From an uncultured euryarchaeote (GTDB lineage: Archaea > Thermoplasmatota > Poseidoniia > Poseidoniales > Poseidoniaceae), in contig CALBJF010000287.1 in assembly GCA_937892665.1 (NCBI GenBank), positions 1 through 14,080 of the forward strand: a stretch of DNA of 14,080 nt. The letters are read 5' to 3'. A program made the translations under genes and the position numbers. Every line of letters begins with the position of its first letter. Position 1 is the stretch's first letter. This document shows, piece after piece, positions 13,216-14,080 of the stretch. The notes beneath the pieces are model-generated. The model searched no databases. It was not told where the DNA came from and saw only the letters and a program-made list of their open reading frames with translations.

Positions 13216-14080
13216 ATGGAAGAATCAATTCCAGAGGTTGCAATCAATCCTCAACTGGAAAATGATCTCGTTATCGTTCGGAAGATTGTCAGCATAGGTG
13301 CTGGAATAATGCTCATCCTGGTGGCAGGATTTCTTTACAGTGTATTGGTTGGAGATGCGTTGAGCTTCGTAAAACCTAAAGATGCATTGATCGATTCGGA
13401 AGATGCATATCAAGATCTCATCAGAATGCCGACTAGTCTAACAGGAAAAGGTGTCAAAGTATGTGTTGTTGACACGGGTATTGAACTCGATCACCCCGAC
13501 CTTGAGGGCTACGAATTGAAAGGATGGATAGATGTAGTTCAAGGCAAAACTAACCCATATGATGATAACGGACATGGCACAAATATGGCTGGAATCCTCA
13601 TCGCAGATGGTTGGCTTGACGGGATAGCTCCTGATGTTGATCTCTATGTTGCCAAGGTGATGCAAGAAAACGGTTCTGGATATGAAGAAGATGTTGCAGC
13701 TGGAATTGATTGGTGCATCAATAGGAATACAAATATTATTTCGTTATCTTTAGGCGGCGCACCAGACCTACTCCCATTCCTTAATTCAGGTGGAAGAACA
13801 ATCGAAGATGCAGTCGCTGATGCAACAACTCGGGGAATTTTTGTTGTTGCTGCCGCTGGGAATGACGGCGGAGAGGGAGATGACGGAGATGTAGCATCCC
13901 CAGGAGGAGAACGCCGTGTGATTTGCGTAGGTGGAGTCACTGAATCAGGAGGACCATGGGCCAAATCCTCAATCGGAAACAATGGAGGAAGTCTGTTCCC
14001 GTTTCAATTGCCTCGAAATGATCCTGACAAGAAGCCTGAAGTTGTCGCACCTGCCAAAGAAGTCCCTGTTCTCAACAACA
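13216..14080 (+). CDS. Membrane-anchored subtilisin-like (S8) protease, N-terminal 288 residues (truncated by window edge)
   Basis: The reading frame starts at the ATG at 13216, nine bases after the desulfurase stop, with GAGG about seven bases upstream. It stays open to the window end. A hydrophobic segment at residues 25-46, preceded by RK and without a clear cleavage site, should act as an uncleaved N-terminal anchor that places the protease domain outside the cell. Catalytic Asp86 is in VCVVDTGIELDHPDL (82-96), His120 in DDNGHGTNMAGI (116-127), and the oxyanion Asn216 in VVAAAGNDGG (210-219). KPEVVAPA (273-280) is the usual approach to the catalytic Ser, which lies beyond the window. Little or no propeptide separates anchor and catalytic domain, unlike the protease at 1963-4494. 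The substrate is unknown. Co-transcription with the two preceding genes is likely from the spacing. Confidence 0.92.
   Translation, partial: MEESIPEVAINPQLENDLVIVRKIVSIGAGIMLILVAGFLYSVLVGDALSFVKPKDALIDSEDAYQDLIRMPTSLTGKGVKVCVVDTGIELDHPDLEGYELKGWIDVVQGKTNPYDDNGHGTNMAGILIADGWLDGIAPDVDLYVAKVMQENGSGYEEDVAAGIDWCINRNTNIISLSLGGAPDLLPFLNSGGRTIEDAVADATTRGIFVVAAAGNDGGEGDDGDVASPGGERRVICVGGVTESGGPWAKSSIGNNGGSLFPFQLPRNDPDKKPEVVAPAKEVPVLNN

Noticed and set aside
13644..13982. 112-codon minus-strand frame in the second protease
   Set aside because: Its proline/serine-rich composition mirrors the Gly/Asp/Glu-rich catalytic domain read on the plus strand; the plus frame carries clear S8 motifs.
1..14080. CRISPR array, insertion sequence, integrase or defence cassette
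   Set aside because: I saw no spaced direct repeats, no terminal inverted repeats flanking a transposase, and no integrase-like frame next to the tRNAs; the genes are chromosomal housekeeping or lineage-specific.

Overview
The window looks like a moderately AT-rich chromosomal segment of a euryarchaeon, most likely a planktonic Marine Group II type (Candidatus Poseidoniales). This assignment is inference. It rests on an archaeal-type alanyl-tRNA synthetase with a cysteine-containing N-terminal extension, an archaeal-style RtcB RNA ligase, TATA-like boxes roughly 25-40 nt upstream of starts, two tRNA genes with encoded CCA, and two membrane-anchored subtilisin-like proteases. Nothing in the window indicates a plasmid, virus, insertion sequence or CRISPR array.

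Layout, left to right: a truncated D-3-phosphoglycerate dehydrogenase gene (minus, running off the left edge); a divergent multi-pass membrane protein of unknown function (plus); a convergent secreted, C-terminally anchored S8 protease (minus); an ETHE1/persulfide-dioxygenase-like metallo-beta-lactamase-fold protein (minus); a divergent Nudix hydrolase with an extra N-terminal region (plus); convergent AlaRS (minus); divergent RtcB (plus); a small heptad-repeat coiled-coil protein (minus) abutting RtcB; tRNA-Thr(GGT) and tRNA-Ser(GGA), both minus; and a tight plus-strand three-gene cluster of a multi-pass membrane protein, a SufS-type cysteine desulfurase and a second, N-terminally anchored S8 protease that runs off the right edge.

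The genome is very compact. All three convergent gene pairs have no spacer, and two of them share a palindromic TTAA as both stop codons. The only stretch over 300 bases without a protein gene is 10693-11068, which holds the two tRNAs and their probable promoters. Divergent gene pairs are separated by about 80-105 bp that hold one central TATA-like element each, plus an 8-bp-arm inverted repeat between serA and its divergent neighbour.

Functionally this is mostly housekeeping: serine biosynthesis, tRNA charging and editing, RNA ligation and sulfur mobilisation, with cell-surface proteolysis and two unrecognised membrane proteins. I do not see a convincing new defence or mobile system. The least explained items are the membrane-protein/SufS/subtilase cluster, the Nudix N-terminal region, the small coiled-coil protein, and the operator-like palindrome.
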